Shown: piece by piece, positions 5,934-12,745 of the stretch
Layout of the letters: each line of letters opens with the position of its first letter
How positions within the stretch are numbered: the first letter of the stretch is position 1
Virus record (IMG/VR): IMGVR_UViG_3300037882_001597
Location: 1-29,336 of that record
Reading direction: 5' to 3' (one strand)
Origin: a virus
DNA: 29,336 nt
Position numbers and translations under genes: made by a program
Notes under the pieces: generated by a model
What the model was told of the DNA's origin: nothing
Seen by the model: only the letters and a program-made list of their open reading frames with translations
The model's database searches: none

Positions 5934-6047
5934 TACGGCACATACTGTTCCTCTTTCAGGGGTCCCTGTTCCGGTCAGTAATTATTACAGCCAAAAAAGG
6001 CTGGAAAATGAGGAAAAGGGGTAAAATAAAAAAGGGAGGGTCATTAA

Positions 6048-6740
6048 ATGAAGAAACCCGCTAAAAATGAGGGGTTAAGAGCCTTGATTACTGCTAGGTC
6101 GTTCGCGAAACGACGGCGATCTGAGGCTGAGAAAAAGACAGTGGGGGGCCTCAAAGATGCTCTTGAGAATTTGGCCGATAGGTCGGCCATGGTTATCGGG
6201 AGGGAGATCCGAGCGGCCATAGCTAAGGATGCGGAACTTTTTGATAACGATCCAACCGCTGAGCCAGCTCTAAGAAAGAAGCTCCAAGCCGATGTTTGGG
6301 CTGAACTGATTCATGATTTGACGGCGACAATCGGACCGATTCCCGCAGAGCTACCCGAACCCGGGTTTTTCCGCGAGGCCGAAAAGGTCGAGAAGCACGG
6401 GACGTGGAAAACAGCCGTGCTAGACCTACGGCACATCAAACGATTCGGCGAACGGCGTTGCGAGGGGTGCCAGAAATACACGGAGCTTTTTGACCGAGTA
6501 TCCTGGAAGATCCCTCACGGTGAGCGCATCTGGCACGAGAAGTGCCGACCAAAGGAAAAGCCACCTAATAACGGCGAAAAGGCCAAGAGCGGCCTACGGG
6601 CTTTCGAGCTTATGGAGCATCACATAAAGAAACACGGCGAGCGCAATTGCTCAACCTGTGGACAGCCCTTAGAGCTTGGCCAAATGGTGCTGTGGAAGTT
6701 TGGGTCGAAGAATGTGGCCCATGAACGGTGCGGGTTGTGA
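6048..6740 (+). CDS. Tandem CxxC/HxxC zinc-knuckle protein
   Basis: This 230-residue protein opens the rightward operon, with GGGAGGG seven bases before the ATG. The N-terminus is very basic (KRRRSEAEKK at 21-30) and the middle is helical. The C-terminus has two copies of one motif: C138-x2-C141-x21-H163-x2-C166 and C201-x2-C204-x20-H225-x2-C228. Both follow the pattern 'HIK..GER.C..C....EL...V.WK.......HE.C'. Each copy should bind one zinc ion. It is not an HNH nuclease, since the HNH catalytic order is absent. The position, directly after the structured control region and before the terminase genes, fits a DNA-binding late regulator or packaging accessory factor. I know no named family that matches, so function is inferred only. 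Confidence 0.75.
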   Translation: MKKPAKNEGLRALITARSFAKRRRSEAEKKTVGGLKDALENLADRSAMVIGREIRAAIAKDAELFDNDPTAEPALRKKLQADVWAELIHDLTATIGPIPAELPEPGFFREAEKVEKHGTWKTAVLDLRHIKRFGERRCEGCQKYTELFDRVSWKIPHGERIWHEKCRPKEKPPNNGEKAKSGLRAFELMEHHIKKHGERNCSTCGQPLELGQMVLWKFGSKNVAHERCGL

Positions 6741-7219
6741 CTACCTCGATAGTGCTCCCCGATGATGCTCCTAGAGAGCAAGCCAGGGAGATGCGCCTTC
6801 AGGGCAAGGGGTACACGGAGATCGCTAGGGAGCTATGCGTCACACCTGAACGGGTTTACGCTTGGTGCGAGGATTCGTTTGCCTTGCCCGGTAAGCATCG
6901 CGCCCTAGTGACAGAGAGGGGCATTAGCGTTGCGAGGCTCGAAAGGGCACTACAGACGGCACTTAAGCTGGCCGCGGACGATGGTGAGGACCCTAGAGTT
7001 AGGGTGGCGGCGATAAGTCAGATCGTGGCGATTGAGGGGCGCCGTGCCCGTCTCCTCGGGTTAGATTCCCCGGAGCGACTTGAGGCGATAGTCGCTAACC
7101 TAGACGACGAATCAAAATCCATGCCAATGACTCCGCAGAGGGCGAAGGAGATCATGATGCGGAATTTTGGGCTAGTTGGACCGAAACTTGCAAAGGGCGA
7201 AGATGTCGAATCCAAGTGA
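6737..7219 (+). CDS. HTH protein, probable small terminase subunit
   Basis: The protein has 160 residues from GTG 6737, which overlaps the upstream TGA (GTGA); a GTG at 6728 is the alternative start. Residues about 12-45 form a homeodomain-like helix-turn-helix (REQAREMRLQGKGYTEIAR, then VTPERVYAWCED), followed by a helical region and a C-terminal tail. A short HTH protein a few genes upstream of a large terminase usually is the small subunit, which recognises the packaging site and presents DNA to the large subunit. The gene order supports this, but other small-terminase features cannot be verified by eye. A transcription regulator is the alternative. Confidence 0.6.
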   Translation: MTTSIVLPDDAPREQAREMRLQGKGYTEIARELCVTPERVYAWCEDSFALPGKHRALVTERGISVARLERALQTALKLAADDGEDPRVRVAAISQIVAIEGRRARLLGLDSPERLEAIVANLDDESKSMPMTPQRAKEIMMRNFGLVGPKLAKGEDVESK

Positions 7220-7385
7220 AGATGAGCGCGCACGAATCTTGCTAAAGGCTAAGCGCTTAGGTCAACTGGCAGCAATTGATGAGGCTTTGACGGTGCTTAG
7301 GTTGGCTAGGGTCGCCGTTGATTGTAGCGACGGAAAACCATGGTTTGTTGATCTAGAAACTGGCTCTGTTTTGCGCGAGGCGTAG
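7203..7385 (+). CDS. Small hypothetical protein (60 aa)
   Basis: The ATG at 7203 overlaps the end of the HTH gene by 17 bases and follows AAAGGGCGAAG. The frame also opens further upstream, but that part lies inside the HTH gene. The protein (MSNPSEDERARILLKAKRLG) is helical and ends with the beta-like 'GKPWFVDLETGSVLREA'. No motif is recognised. Confidence 0.6.
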   Translation: MSNPSEDERARILLKAKRLGQLAAIDEALTVLRLARVAVDCSDGKPWFVDLETGSVLREA

Positions 7386-7410
7386 CCGGGTGAGGTCCCA
7401 AGCGGAGCGC

Positions 7411-7475
7411 CCTAGACCCGTTTCCGTGGCAACAATAACCCAGGATTGGTGATAGTCGCGGGTACGGAAACTAGG
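7411..7475. repeat. Long-range inverted repeat in a gene gap
   Basis: TTTCCGT at 7421-7427 pairs with ACGGAAA at 7464-7470, and flanking CCTAG (7411) pairs with CTAGG (7471) if a five-base bulge is allowed. The 188-base gap 7386-7573 contains no supportable gene. As RNA the arms would close a roughly 36-base internal domain. Confidence 0.4.
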
Positions 7476-7538
7476 ATGCGTTAGCGAATCGAGATTTGAC
7501 TAAGGCAACTTGGCACGAATCTTTTCCTGTCGATTTGT

Positions 7539-7566
7539 TTGCATCCGTCTTTTTGGTGAGTACAAT
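7539..7566 (+). promoter_or_regulatory. Possible promoter for the 7574 gene
   Basis: TTGCAT (7539-7544), a 16-base spacer and TACAAT (7561-7566, five of six to the -10 consensus). Transcription would begin about one base before the ATG at 7574, which has no good ribosome site, so the message may be leaderless. The -35 match is weak. Confidence 0.35.
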
Positions 7567-7573
7567 AACTCTC

Positions 7574-7768
7574 ATGAACAAGGCAACGAAAACCAACGCT
7601 CTCGAAACCCTCTCGAACACGGTCTCTTCTGCTCTCTCCCGCGAGGACTACAGCAAGGCGCTCCCGGCGCTGGTAGAGATGAACGAAATCGTGCGCACCG
7701 CTAAGACGCTCAAGAGTCGCAAGGTCTGGGAGGAAATCATCACCAACTACTCGGCCCAGTTCAGCTGA
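7574..7768 (+). CDS. Small helical hypothetical protein (64 aa)
   Basis: The 64-residue protein begins MNKATKTNALETLSNTVSSA at ATG 7574 and ends ITNYSAQFS. It is all-helical and has no Cys. I chose this Met because the upstream part of the open frame (from a TTG at 7496) is unlike its neighbours and overlaps the structured gap. There is no convincing Shine-Dalgarno; a promoter-like TACAAT ends eight bases upstream. A strong UUCG hairpin follows the stop. It is possibly an independently expressed 'moron' gene, an inference from its own promoter and hairpin. Confidence 0.55.
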   Translation: MNKATKTNALETLSNTVSSALSREDYSKALPALVEMNEIVRTAKTLKSRKVWEEIITNYSAQFS

Positions 7769-7776
7769 GGCCTACG

Positions 7777-7792
7777 GGCCCCTTCGGGGGCC
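7777..7792 (+). terminator. UUCG-capped GC hairpin after the 7574 gene
   Basis: GGCCCC, TTCG, GGGGCC is a perfect 6-bp stem with a very stable UUCG tetraloop, nine bases after the TGA. No U-run follows, so it may act as an mRNA stabiliser or a pause site and not a full terminator. Confidence 0.5.
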
Positions 7793-7819
7793 AGCTCAAA
7801 CATGAAAGGGGAACCAAAA

Positions 7820-7960
7820 ATGAACGAACTACAAATCACCCTCCTGGCACTAGAAGTCCTCCGCGCTCGCAAGGTAGCCGAACATTGGTCCGCCGATGAT
7901 GAGGCGGAATTTCGGGACATTGTGGCGGCACTAGACCGTATTGCAGCGGGGGCCAAGTGA
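7820..7960 (+). CDS. Very small helical protein (46 aa)
   Basis: The 46-codon frame begins MNELQITLLALEVLRARKVA and ends ALDRIAAGAK. AAAGGGG lies eight bases before the ATG, and the stop TGA overlaps the GTG of the next gene (GTGA), the coupling style of this genome. The protein is amphipathic-helical with no motif. Ribosome site, codon use and overlap support it as real. Confidence 0.6.
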   Translation: MNELQITLLALEVLRARKVAEHWSADDEAEFRDIVAALDRIAAGAK

Positions 7961-8217
7961 ACCACATCGACGCAATCGAGCGATGGCCGACGACGGTCGC
8001 TCTATGCGAGGGCCTAGCTCTCCCTTGCGAGATTGACGATTTGTTGACCTACACGGTGGGCGGAGCCAATAATGCTACGCTTCACTTTTTGGGGGCCGCT
8101 AAACGTGCTAGGTTCCGTTTGGGTGTTCGGGTTGAGCGTTCGCGGTTCGATCATCATTCGGTGGATCGGTTTCATAAGACCGAGATTCCGATGGACTGTG
8201 GGTCCAGGTTTGATTGA
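7957..8217 (+). CDS. Small hypothetical protein (86 aa)
   Basis: The GTG start at 7957 overlaps the upstream TGA. The 86-residue protein starts MNHIDAIERWPTTVALCEGL; its C-terminal half is basic and His/Arg-rich (ERSRFDHHSVDRFHKTEIP). It precedes the large terminase gene by 43 bases. It may be a packaging accessory protein by position, but nothing in the sequence identifies it. Confidence 0.55.
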   Translation: MNHIDAIERWPTTVALCEGLALPCEIDDLLTYTVGGANNATLHFLGAAKRARFRLGVRVERSRFDHHSVDRFHKTEIPMDCGSRFD

Positions 8218-8241
8218 ATCGGCCCCATAACGTATCATAAT
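8214..8241 (+). promoter_or_regulatory. Possible promoter before the terminase gene
   Basis: TTGAAT (8214-8219), a 16-base spacer and CATAAT (8236-8241). Matches are four and five of six. It ends 19 bases before the chosen terminase start. The spacer is one base short of the optimum. Confidence 0.3.
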
Positions 8242-8260
8242 CGGTGATAACCTCGCGAAA

Positions 8261-9589
8261 GTGAGGGGATTGATTGAGATTTTGCCAGCAAACGAGGGAT
8301 TAGCTCTCAAATGCTGGCTTTCTCAGTTTTATCCGTTTCAGCGGGAATGGGTCACAGATCCGCGCTTGCTTGGCGCCCTGGTCAAATGTCGCCAGATCGG
8401 AGGATCGTTCTCGTTCGGCGGTTTCGCGACGCTTAACGGTGCCTTCTTCGGCGAGAGCACGGTCCTGGTGTCGCGTGCCGAGCCTGAGGCGATTGACCTC
8501 CTACAGGTCGCCAGGAAGCACGCTATTGCTCTCCATGAGATGGGTAGCGAATGGGCTAAGATAGTCAGCCCGCCTAACCAACTCAGCTTTAAGATGGCTT
8601 CGGGGGCTGAGATAAGGGCGACCACTTCTAAGGCCGCTGGGCGAGGCTTTAGCGGTAACGTTGTCCTGGACGAGTTTGCCTACCACGACCGTCCGGATGA
8701 GGTGTGGGACGCCGCTCTAGCCGCTACTACACACGGCTACAAGTGCCGCATCCTCTCTACCCCTAACGGCGTCGGCGATCTCTTTCATCAGCTTTGCACG
8801 GAACTTGCAAAGGAGGAGCCGTCAAGTCCGGCTGGGTGGAAGCTGTACAAGACGACTATCCATGACGCGATTCGCGACGGAATGGACATTGACATGGCCA
8901 AGGCTTGGGAGATGGCGCGGAACGATCCGCGCGTTTTCGCCCAGCTCTTCGAGTGCTCATTTATTGACGGCGACCTCCAGTATCTCCCTCATGATATGAT
9001 TATGAGGGCCTCCACGGGTATCATACCAAATGGCTCACAATCGCGAACCTTCGGCGGCATCGACATCGGCGAGAGTCGAGACAAGACGGTCCTAAGCATC
9101 ATCCAAGGCACTCGCGACGGTTACGGAGTTAAGCATATCGAGGTCCACGGTAGGACCGATGACATACTAATCGCTAACCTAATTGACCAGGCCTACAACG
9201 TGCACAAATGCGCCCGGGTCGCTATCGATGCCACTGGCATGGGTACATTTCCGGTCCAAGCGGCTCAGCGAAAGTTCCCTGCCCTAGAGGCCATTTGGTT
9301 CACCAACCAGGTAAAGGAGGAATTGGCGACGCGCCTTTACCAAGCGCTCTCATCGGGAAAACTTGCTTTGCCGAAGCCGTCTCCGGGCTCTCAGCTACAT
9401 GACGATCTCGCTTCTATCAAGCGGCTAGTAACCAGCGCCGGAAATGTCCGATTCGATGCGCCGCGCACCTCAAAAGGCCACGCTGATACGGCTTGGGCGC
9501 TCATGCTTGCGCTACACGCCACCGAATACGGGGAAGCTGCCGGGGCATATACTCGGCTGAAAGGGCTAAGGTCAACTCGTGCTAGCTAG
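8261..9589 (+). CDS. Terminase large subunit (Mu gp28-like)
   Basis: The DNA-packaging motor and nuclease, 442 residues. The N-terminal ATPase has a degenerate Walker A (KCRQIGGS, about 42-49), Walker B VVLDE (134-138) with catalytic Glu, and coupling motif STPNG (166-170). The C-terminal RNase H-like nuclease has its three acidic residues at D268 (GGIDIGESRDKT), D323 (VAIDATGMG) and D409 (GHADTAWAL). The length is within the usual range for this family, slightly short. The start is uncertain: GTG 8261 is used, with GAGGGG just inside the frame, so a slightly later TTG is possible. The portal gene overlaps its 3' end by 11 bases. It acts at the portal vertex of the prohead. Confidence 0.9.
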   Translation: MRGLIEILPANEGLALKCWLSQFYPFQREWVTDPRLLGALVKCRQIGGSFSFGGFATLNGAFFGESTVLVSRAEPEAIDLLQVARKHAIALHEMGSEWAKIVSPPNQLSFKMASGAEIRATTSKAAGRGFSGNVVLDEFAYHDRPDEVWDAALAATTHGYKCRILSTPNGVGDLFHQLCTELAKEEPSSPAGWKLYKTTIHDAIRDGMDIDMAKAWEMARNDPRVFAQLFECSFIDGDLQYLPHDMIMRASTGIIPNGSQSRTFGGIDIGESRDKTVLSIIQGTRDGYGVKHIEVHGRTDDILIANLIDQAYNVHKCARVAIDATGMGTFPVQAAQRKFPALEAIWFTNQVKEELATRLYQALSSGKLALPKPSPGSQLHDDLASIKRLVTSAGNVRFDAPRTSKGHADTAWALMLALHATEYGEAAGAYTRLKGLRSTRAS

Positions 9590-10910
9590 AGACTTGCGAA
9601 ATCGCGTCACGCAATGGTCACCGGGGATTTCCATCCCTACTAGCATCTCCACGATTAGGAGCGCTCAAAGGCAAGCGCGGGACGGTCGATTTGCGGCAGG
9701 GGCTCTCATTTGTGAAACGATGATGAGCGATGACGCCTATGCGTCCGCTCTAAACGGCGCGATTGATGCTATCGTCGGCGCGAATTTCGCCATGGTTCCA
9801 GAGACTGGGCCGGACGGGAAACCGCTCAAAAAGTCTCAAAAGCTCGCTGAAATACTCGCTAAAGAGTGGAACGCCGTCGTTCCTGAAGACGAGCTAATAG
9901 CTTTCATCGCTTGGCGTCTTGGGTTAGGGCAAGCCGTCGGGACGCTCGATTGGTCCACGGCTCGCGCTGGCTGGAAACCGACTTTCCGATGCCTCCATCC
10001 TCGCTACCTTGAGTATCGAGACAGCGAGGAGCGCTACATTTATGAAGCAAAGGACGGAACCAAAGAAGCTACTCCCGGCGATGGCAAGTGGGTACTTTGG
10101 GGTGACCGTCACTCTTGGCAGTCGTCGGCGCTATGTGCGCTAGGTGAGCTTTTCTACGGTAAGCGCCAAACAATTCGCGACAATTTGCGATATTTGGAGC
10201 GCCATGGCCTTCCGATTATCCTGGCAGGCGTCCCCGCGTTCGATCTCGATACCGAGAGTCAGGCCCAGTTCATTGCCGATCTCGAAAAGCTCGGCTCCGA
10301 TACCACGCTAGCCCTCCCAACGCATCTAAACCAAGAGGGCGCGGCTTATACGGCTGACATTCTAGAGGCCAAAGATCAGTCCTACGAGGCGTTCAAGGCC
10401 TTTCTGGAGCGCGGTGACCGGAAGATCCAAATCTTCTTTGCCGGATCTAACGCTGGCTCTGAGCTTACCGGCTCAGTCGGAAGCCTAGCGGCCTCTCAGG
10501 ATAGCTCTGACGGTTCCAAGGGCATTGCCGCCAATTGGTCTCGGCGCCTTTCGACGGTGCTACGTGAGCAGATTGTTAAACCGTGGGTTGGCCTAGCATA
10601 TGACCGCGATCCGGCGATCTGCCCCTACCCCCAGTACCAAGTCAATCCGCCGGACGAAACGGCCAAGTTTGACGGGTGGTCGAAACTCGCCGGAACCGTT
10701 AGCGCGTGGACTCTCGCGGGCTACCAAATCGACAACATCGTCGATCTGGCCGGTGAAATGGGCCTTATCATTAGCGAAGCGCCGAAAGAGGAAACCGATG
10801 CGACCGCACTTCCACCCTCAGGTTCTAGCGACCCTAAGAAGCCACAAGCGAATAGCGATAGTGGGAGGCCCCAAGACGGGCAAAACGACCCTAGCGAGCC
10901 TAACGACTAA
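9579..10910 (+). CDS. Portal protein (DUF935, Mu gp29-like)
   Basis: This 443-residue protein is of the DUF935 family, the portal of Mu-like phages, forming the dodecameric ring at one capsid vertex through which DNA enters and to which the neck attaches. Supporting stretches are 'ALNGAIDAIVGANFAMVPE', the 'LGLGQAVGTLDW' to 'PRYLEYRD' segment, and 'ERGDRKIQIFFAGSNAGSEL' with 'ANWSRRLSTVLREQIVKPWV' near the end. GTG 9579 follows AAGG by eight bases and overlaps the terminase end. The last 40 residues (ALPPSGSSDPKKPQANSDSG and beyond) are disordered, and their DNA also encodes the start of the P-loop gene in the +1 frame. Confidence 0.9.
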   Translation: MLARDLRNRVTQWSPGISIPTSISTIRSAQRQARDGRFAAGALICETMMSDDAYASALNGAIDAIVGANFAMVPETGPDGKPLKKSQKLAEILAKEWNAVVPEDELIAFIAWRLGLGQAVGTLDWSTARAGWKPTFRCLHPRYLEYRDSEERYIYEAKDGTKEATPGDGKWVLWGDRHSWQSSALCALGELFYGKRQTIRDNLRYLERHGLPIILAGVPAFDLDTESQAQFIADLEKLGSDTTLALPTHLNQEGAAYTADILEAKDQSYEAFKAFLERGDRKIQIFFAGSNAGSELTGSVGSLAASQDSSDGSKGIAANWSRRLSTVLREQIVKPWVGLAYDRDPAICPYPQYQVNPPDETAKFDGWSKLAGTVSAWTLAGYQIDNIVDLAGEMGLIISEAPKEETDATALPPSGSSDPKKPQANSDSGRPQDGQNDPSEPND

Positions 10911-11196
10911 CAGAACGGTAATACATTCTGACGATTATTTAGCACTGGGCTGGGAAGGCTCGGCCGACAAGGTGCGGTTTTTGGCGGAGAATCTGAGCGA
11001 TTTCATCGCCGAAGGTGTGCGAGTAGACGGCGCAATTAGGCGCGGGCTTGAAATTGATGTGTTGATTTGGCTCCGACAATCGCAAGCGCCGCGGACTAAG
11101 GCGCAAATCCGCATGGGTGAACAAGTAGACCGAAGGATCGCCGAACTAGTGCCGATTCTGTCGCAAAAAGGCGCGGTCATAATCGAGAGCCGTTAG
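10798..11196 (+). CDS. P-loop NTPase overprinted on the portal end
   Basis: The protein has 132 residues from ATG 10798, with GAGG six bases upstream. Walker A GGPKTGKT is at 23-30, followed by 'TVIHSDDYLAL', an acidic pair where kinases and small AAA proteins place magnesium/substrate residues. The basic helix 'RQSQAPRTKAQIRMGEQVDR' could form a lid. The strand 'KGAVIIES' closes the fold. It resembles small nucleotide or polynucleotide kinase-like P-loop proteins, but no specific substrate motif is recognised. The first 113 bases overlap the portal in the +1 frame and include the Walker A codons (10864-10887). It may serve head assembly or nucleotide metabolism; the position favours a packaging-related role. 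Confidence 0.75.
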   Translation: MRPHFHPQVLATLRSHKRIAIVGGPKTGKTTLASLTTNRTVIHSDDYLALGWEGSADKVRFLAENLSDFIAEGVRVDGAIRRGLEIDVLIWLRQSQAPRTKAQIRMGEQVDRRIAELVPILSQKGAVIIESR

Positions 11197-11210
11197 TGAT
11201 AGGAGATGAT

Positions 11211-11414
11211 ATGGCTAAAATTAGCGAAGACGTAAAAAAGGTTGGAAAAGAAGCCGAGGAGCTTGTCGAGGCTGTGACCAAGGAAGGTTTCGAGCTTGTC
11301 GAAGCTGTCGAGGAGCTTGCTGAAAACGTCGTACAGACGGTGCGAAATCTGACATTTGAGTCAATCGCGGCCATGGTCGGCGAAGAGCGGGCTAAGGAAA
11401 TGCTGGGGCTTTAA
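11211..11414 (+). CDS. Small coiled-coil head-module protein (67 aa)
   Basis: ATG 11211 has an AGGAG site five bases upstream, which decides against the GTG at 11196. The protein is an almost continuous amphipathic helix, with ELVEAV occurring twice and many Glu/Lys (EELVEAVTKEGFELVEAVEE). The stop overlaps the protease ATG by one base. It is likely oligomeric. A scaffold or neck accessory role is inferred from its place between portal and protease; no family is recognised. Confidence 0.65.
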   Translation: MAKISEDVKKVGKEAEELVEAVTKEGFELVEAVEELAENVVQTVRNLTFESIAAMVGEERAKEMLGL

Positions 11415-12313
11415 TGGCTAGGCCTAAGGCGCTACTGACCGAGGAGCTTGACGGCTTCGAAGTCACCCTCTCCGACGACGGTGAGCCGCCGACGGAAATT
11501 CAGCTTTTCGCGGCCGGAACGAATGCGACCAGCAAGGGCGATTTCGTGTTCGATGCGGAGTCGGCTCGTGACGTTATGTTAGCGTTTGCTTCGCACGGCG
11601 CCGACCGTCTTCCCTTTGACTCACATCATCTGATGCTCACATCGGACAACCCAGAGGCGAAAAAGGCCCTCGGTTGGTTCGTTCCGAAGGTGTCGGCCGA
11701 AGGAGCCTTGCTTGCCTCTGACATCCAATGGACGCCTAAGACGGCTCAAGCGCTCAAAGACCGCGAGTATCGTTTTCATTCACCGGCTATCGCTTTCGAT
11801 GCCAAAACACGCCGAATTCGTCGCCTTGTTAACGTGGCGCTAACGAATCTCCCGGCCACCAAAAATCAAACCCCGCTCATGTTGAGCGAGGCTGAACCCG
11901 AAGGAAATCCTATGAAATTGTTCGAAATGCTGAGCGCATCCGACGAGGGTTCGGCCCTTATCGCGCTGACTGCTCTCCAGGACGAGTTGAAGGAAGCCAA
12001 GGTCCAATTGGCGACCCTTACGGCTGACATCGTCAAGTCCAAGCGTGACGCGGAAATCGAGAAACTATCTGCTTGCGGAAAGCTCGCCCCCACGATGCGC
12101 GCGTTCGCTGAGACCCTCTCGCTTGAGCAGCTCACTGCTTTTGGTGAGGCGCTCCCGGTCAAGTCGGAGCGAATCGAAGAGCCTCGCGAATCTCATTCTG
12201 TGTTGAGTGACGATGAGAAGCACGCGGCCAAGCTCGCGGGGGTTAGCGAGGCTGACTACCTCGCACAGAAAATCGAAATCGAGAAGCGGAATGCCGCTCG
12301 GAAGGAAGGCTAA
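11414..12313 (+). CDS. Prohead protease with fused scaffold (Mu gpI-like)
   Basis: The 299-residue protein matches the Mu-like prohead protease family (gpI). Residues 1-160 are the protease part, with 'LPFDSHHLMLTSDNPEAKKALGWFVPKV' and 'YRFHSPAIAFDAKTRRI...VALTNLPA'. The rest is a Glu/Lys/Ala-rich helical scaffold. The protease cleaves scaffold and capsid proteins inside the prohead during maturation. I assign no catalytic residues, as these differ within the family. It starts at ATG 11414, sharing a base with the upstream stop (TAATG). An internal ribosome site and ATG at 11912 would give the scaffold alone, as for Mu I and Z. Confidence 0.85.
   Translation: MARPKALLTEELDGFEVTLSDDGEPPTEIQLFAAGTNATSKGDFVFDAESARDVMLAFASHGADRLPFDSHHLMLTSDNPEAKKALGWFVPKVSAEGALLASDIQWTPKTAQALKDREYRFHSPAIAFDAKTRRIRRLVNVALTNLPATKNQTPLMLSEAEPEGNPMKLFEMLSASDEGSALIALTALQDELKEAKVQLATLTADIVKSKRDAEIEKLSACGKLAPTMRAFAETLSLEQLTAFGEALPVKSERIEEPRESHSVLSDDEKHAAKLAGVSEADYLAQKIEIEKRNAARKEG
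11912..12313 (+). CDS. Nested scaffold protein (Mu gpZ-like, internal start)
   Basis: Inside the protease gene, in the same frame, ATG 11912 is preceded by AAGGAA at five-base spacing. It begins exactly where the protease domain ends and the helical region starts (MKLFEMLSASDEGSAL). The product would be 133 residues, a charged coiled-coil protein ending KRNAARKEG. In Mu the scaffold Z is made in the same way from within the protease gene I. The scaffold directs capsid assembly and is removed by proteolysis. The internal start is seen; its use is inferred. Confidence 0.65.
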   Translation: MKLFEMLSASDEGSALIALTALQDELKEAKVQLATLTADIVKSKRDAEIEKLSACGKLAPTMRAFAETLSLEQLTAFGEALPVKSERIEEPRESHSVLSDDEKHAAKLAGVSEADYLAQKIEIEKRNAARKEG

Positions 12314-12316
12314 CAA

Positions 12317-12730
12317 ATGACTGCACTTGCAGCAAATAAGGTAGTGAATGAGATTGCGTCCCCGTGGTCTCGCCTCTCCGGCGAAATGGGCGCACCGCTT
12401 GCGGCTGGCGTTTTCTACGTCGGCGCGTTGGTCGGTTACGATACCTCGGACGGCAAGCTCAAACCGTGGGCGACCGTTGCCACGCTCCAGCCTGCCGGTG
12501 TCTGTTTTGAGTACGCTCCCGCTAGCTCGGCCAGCGTCAAGATTAAGTCGGGCATTTTCAAGTTCGTGAATGCTGGCGACATCACTTCGGCGCACGTTGG
12601 AACGGCTGCATACGGCACCGATGACCAGACCGTCACCATCACCACGACCACGCGATCCAAGGTTGGCGTCATTGTCCGGCTTGAGGCGGACGGCGTTTAC
12701 GTGGCTGTTAACCCTGACGCCGAAATATAA
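12317..12730 (+). CDS. Head decoration protein
   Basis: This 137-residue beta-rich protein follows the pattern of small capsid decoration/stabilisation proteins encoded between scaffold and major capsid genes: 'GAPLAAGVFYVGALVGYD', 'GVCFEYAPASSASVKIKSG', 'FKFVNAGDITSAHVGTAAYG', 'DDQTVTI...RSKVGVIVRLE.DGVYVAV'. Such proteins bind the outside of the expanded capsid and stabilise it against DNA pressure. The start ATG 12317 is three bases after the protease stop, with GGAAGG upstream. Role is by family pattern and gene order. Confidence 0.8.
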   Translation: MTALAANKVVNEIASPWSRLSGEMGAPLAAGVFYVGALVGYDTSDGKLKPWATVATLQPAGVCFEYAPASSASVKIKSGIFKFVNAGDITSAHVGTAAYGTDDQTVTITTTTRSKVGVIVRLEADGVYVAVNPDAEI

Positions 12731-12745
12731 TTAGGAGCTAACACC

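Larger units (their letters stand above)
5645..6047. other. Non-coding divergent control region, possible origin
   Basis: This is a 400-base stretch with no supportable gene between the leftward early and rightward late operons. From 5651 to 5730 the plus strand has only three C in 80 bases and is G+T rich. From 5785 to 6003 there are seven inverted repeats: 5785-5797, 5811-5830, 5835-5865, 5879-5894, 5917-5933, 5957-5968 and 5988-6003. Direct repeats CTGATA (5731, 5749) and CTGTTCC (5945, 5966; 21 bases apart) are also present. The layout suits a replication origin, an operator array or a structured leader RNA for the rightward operon. Which of these it is cannot be told from sequence. Confidence 0.5.

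Noticed and set aside
5641-5943. 100-codon minus-strand open frame in the divergent region
   Set aside because: It runs through the hairpins and the biased G+T tract, has no ribosome site, and its product has no protein-like pattern. It also crosses the predicted -35 region at its end.
5785-6003. CRISPR array or iterons
   Set aside because: The repeats are inverted, differ from one another in sequence, and have no constant-length spacers.
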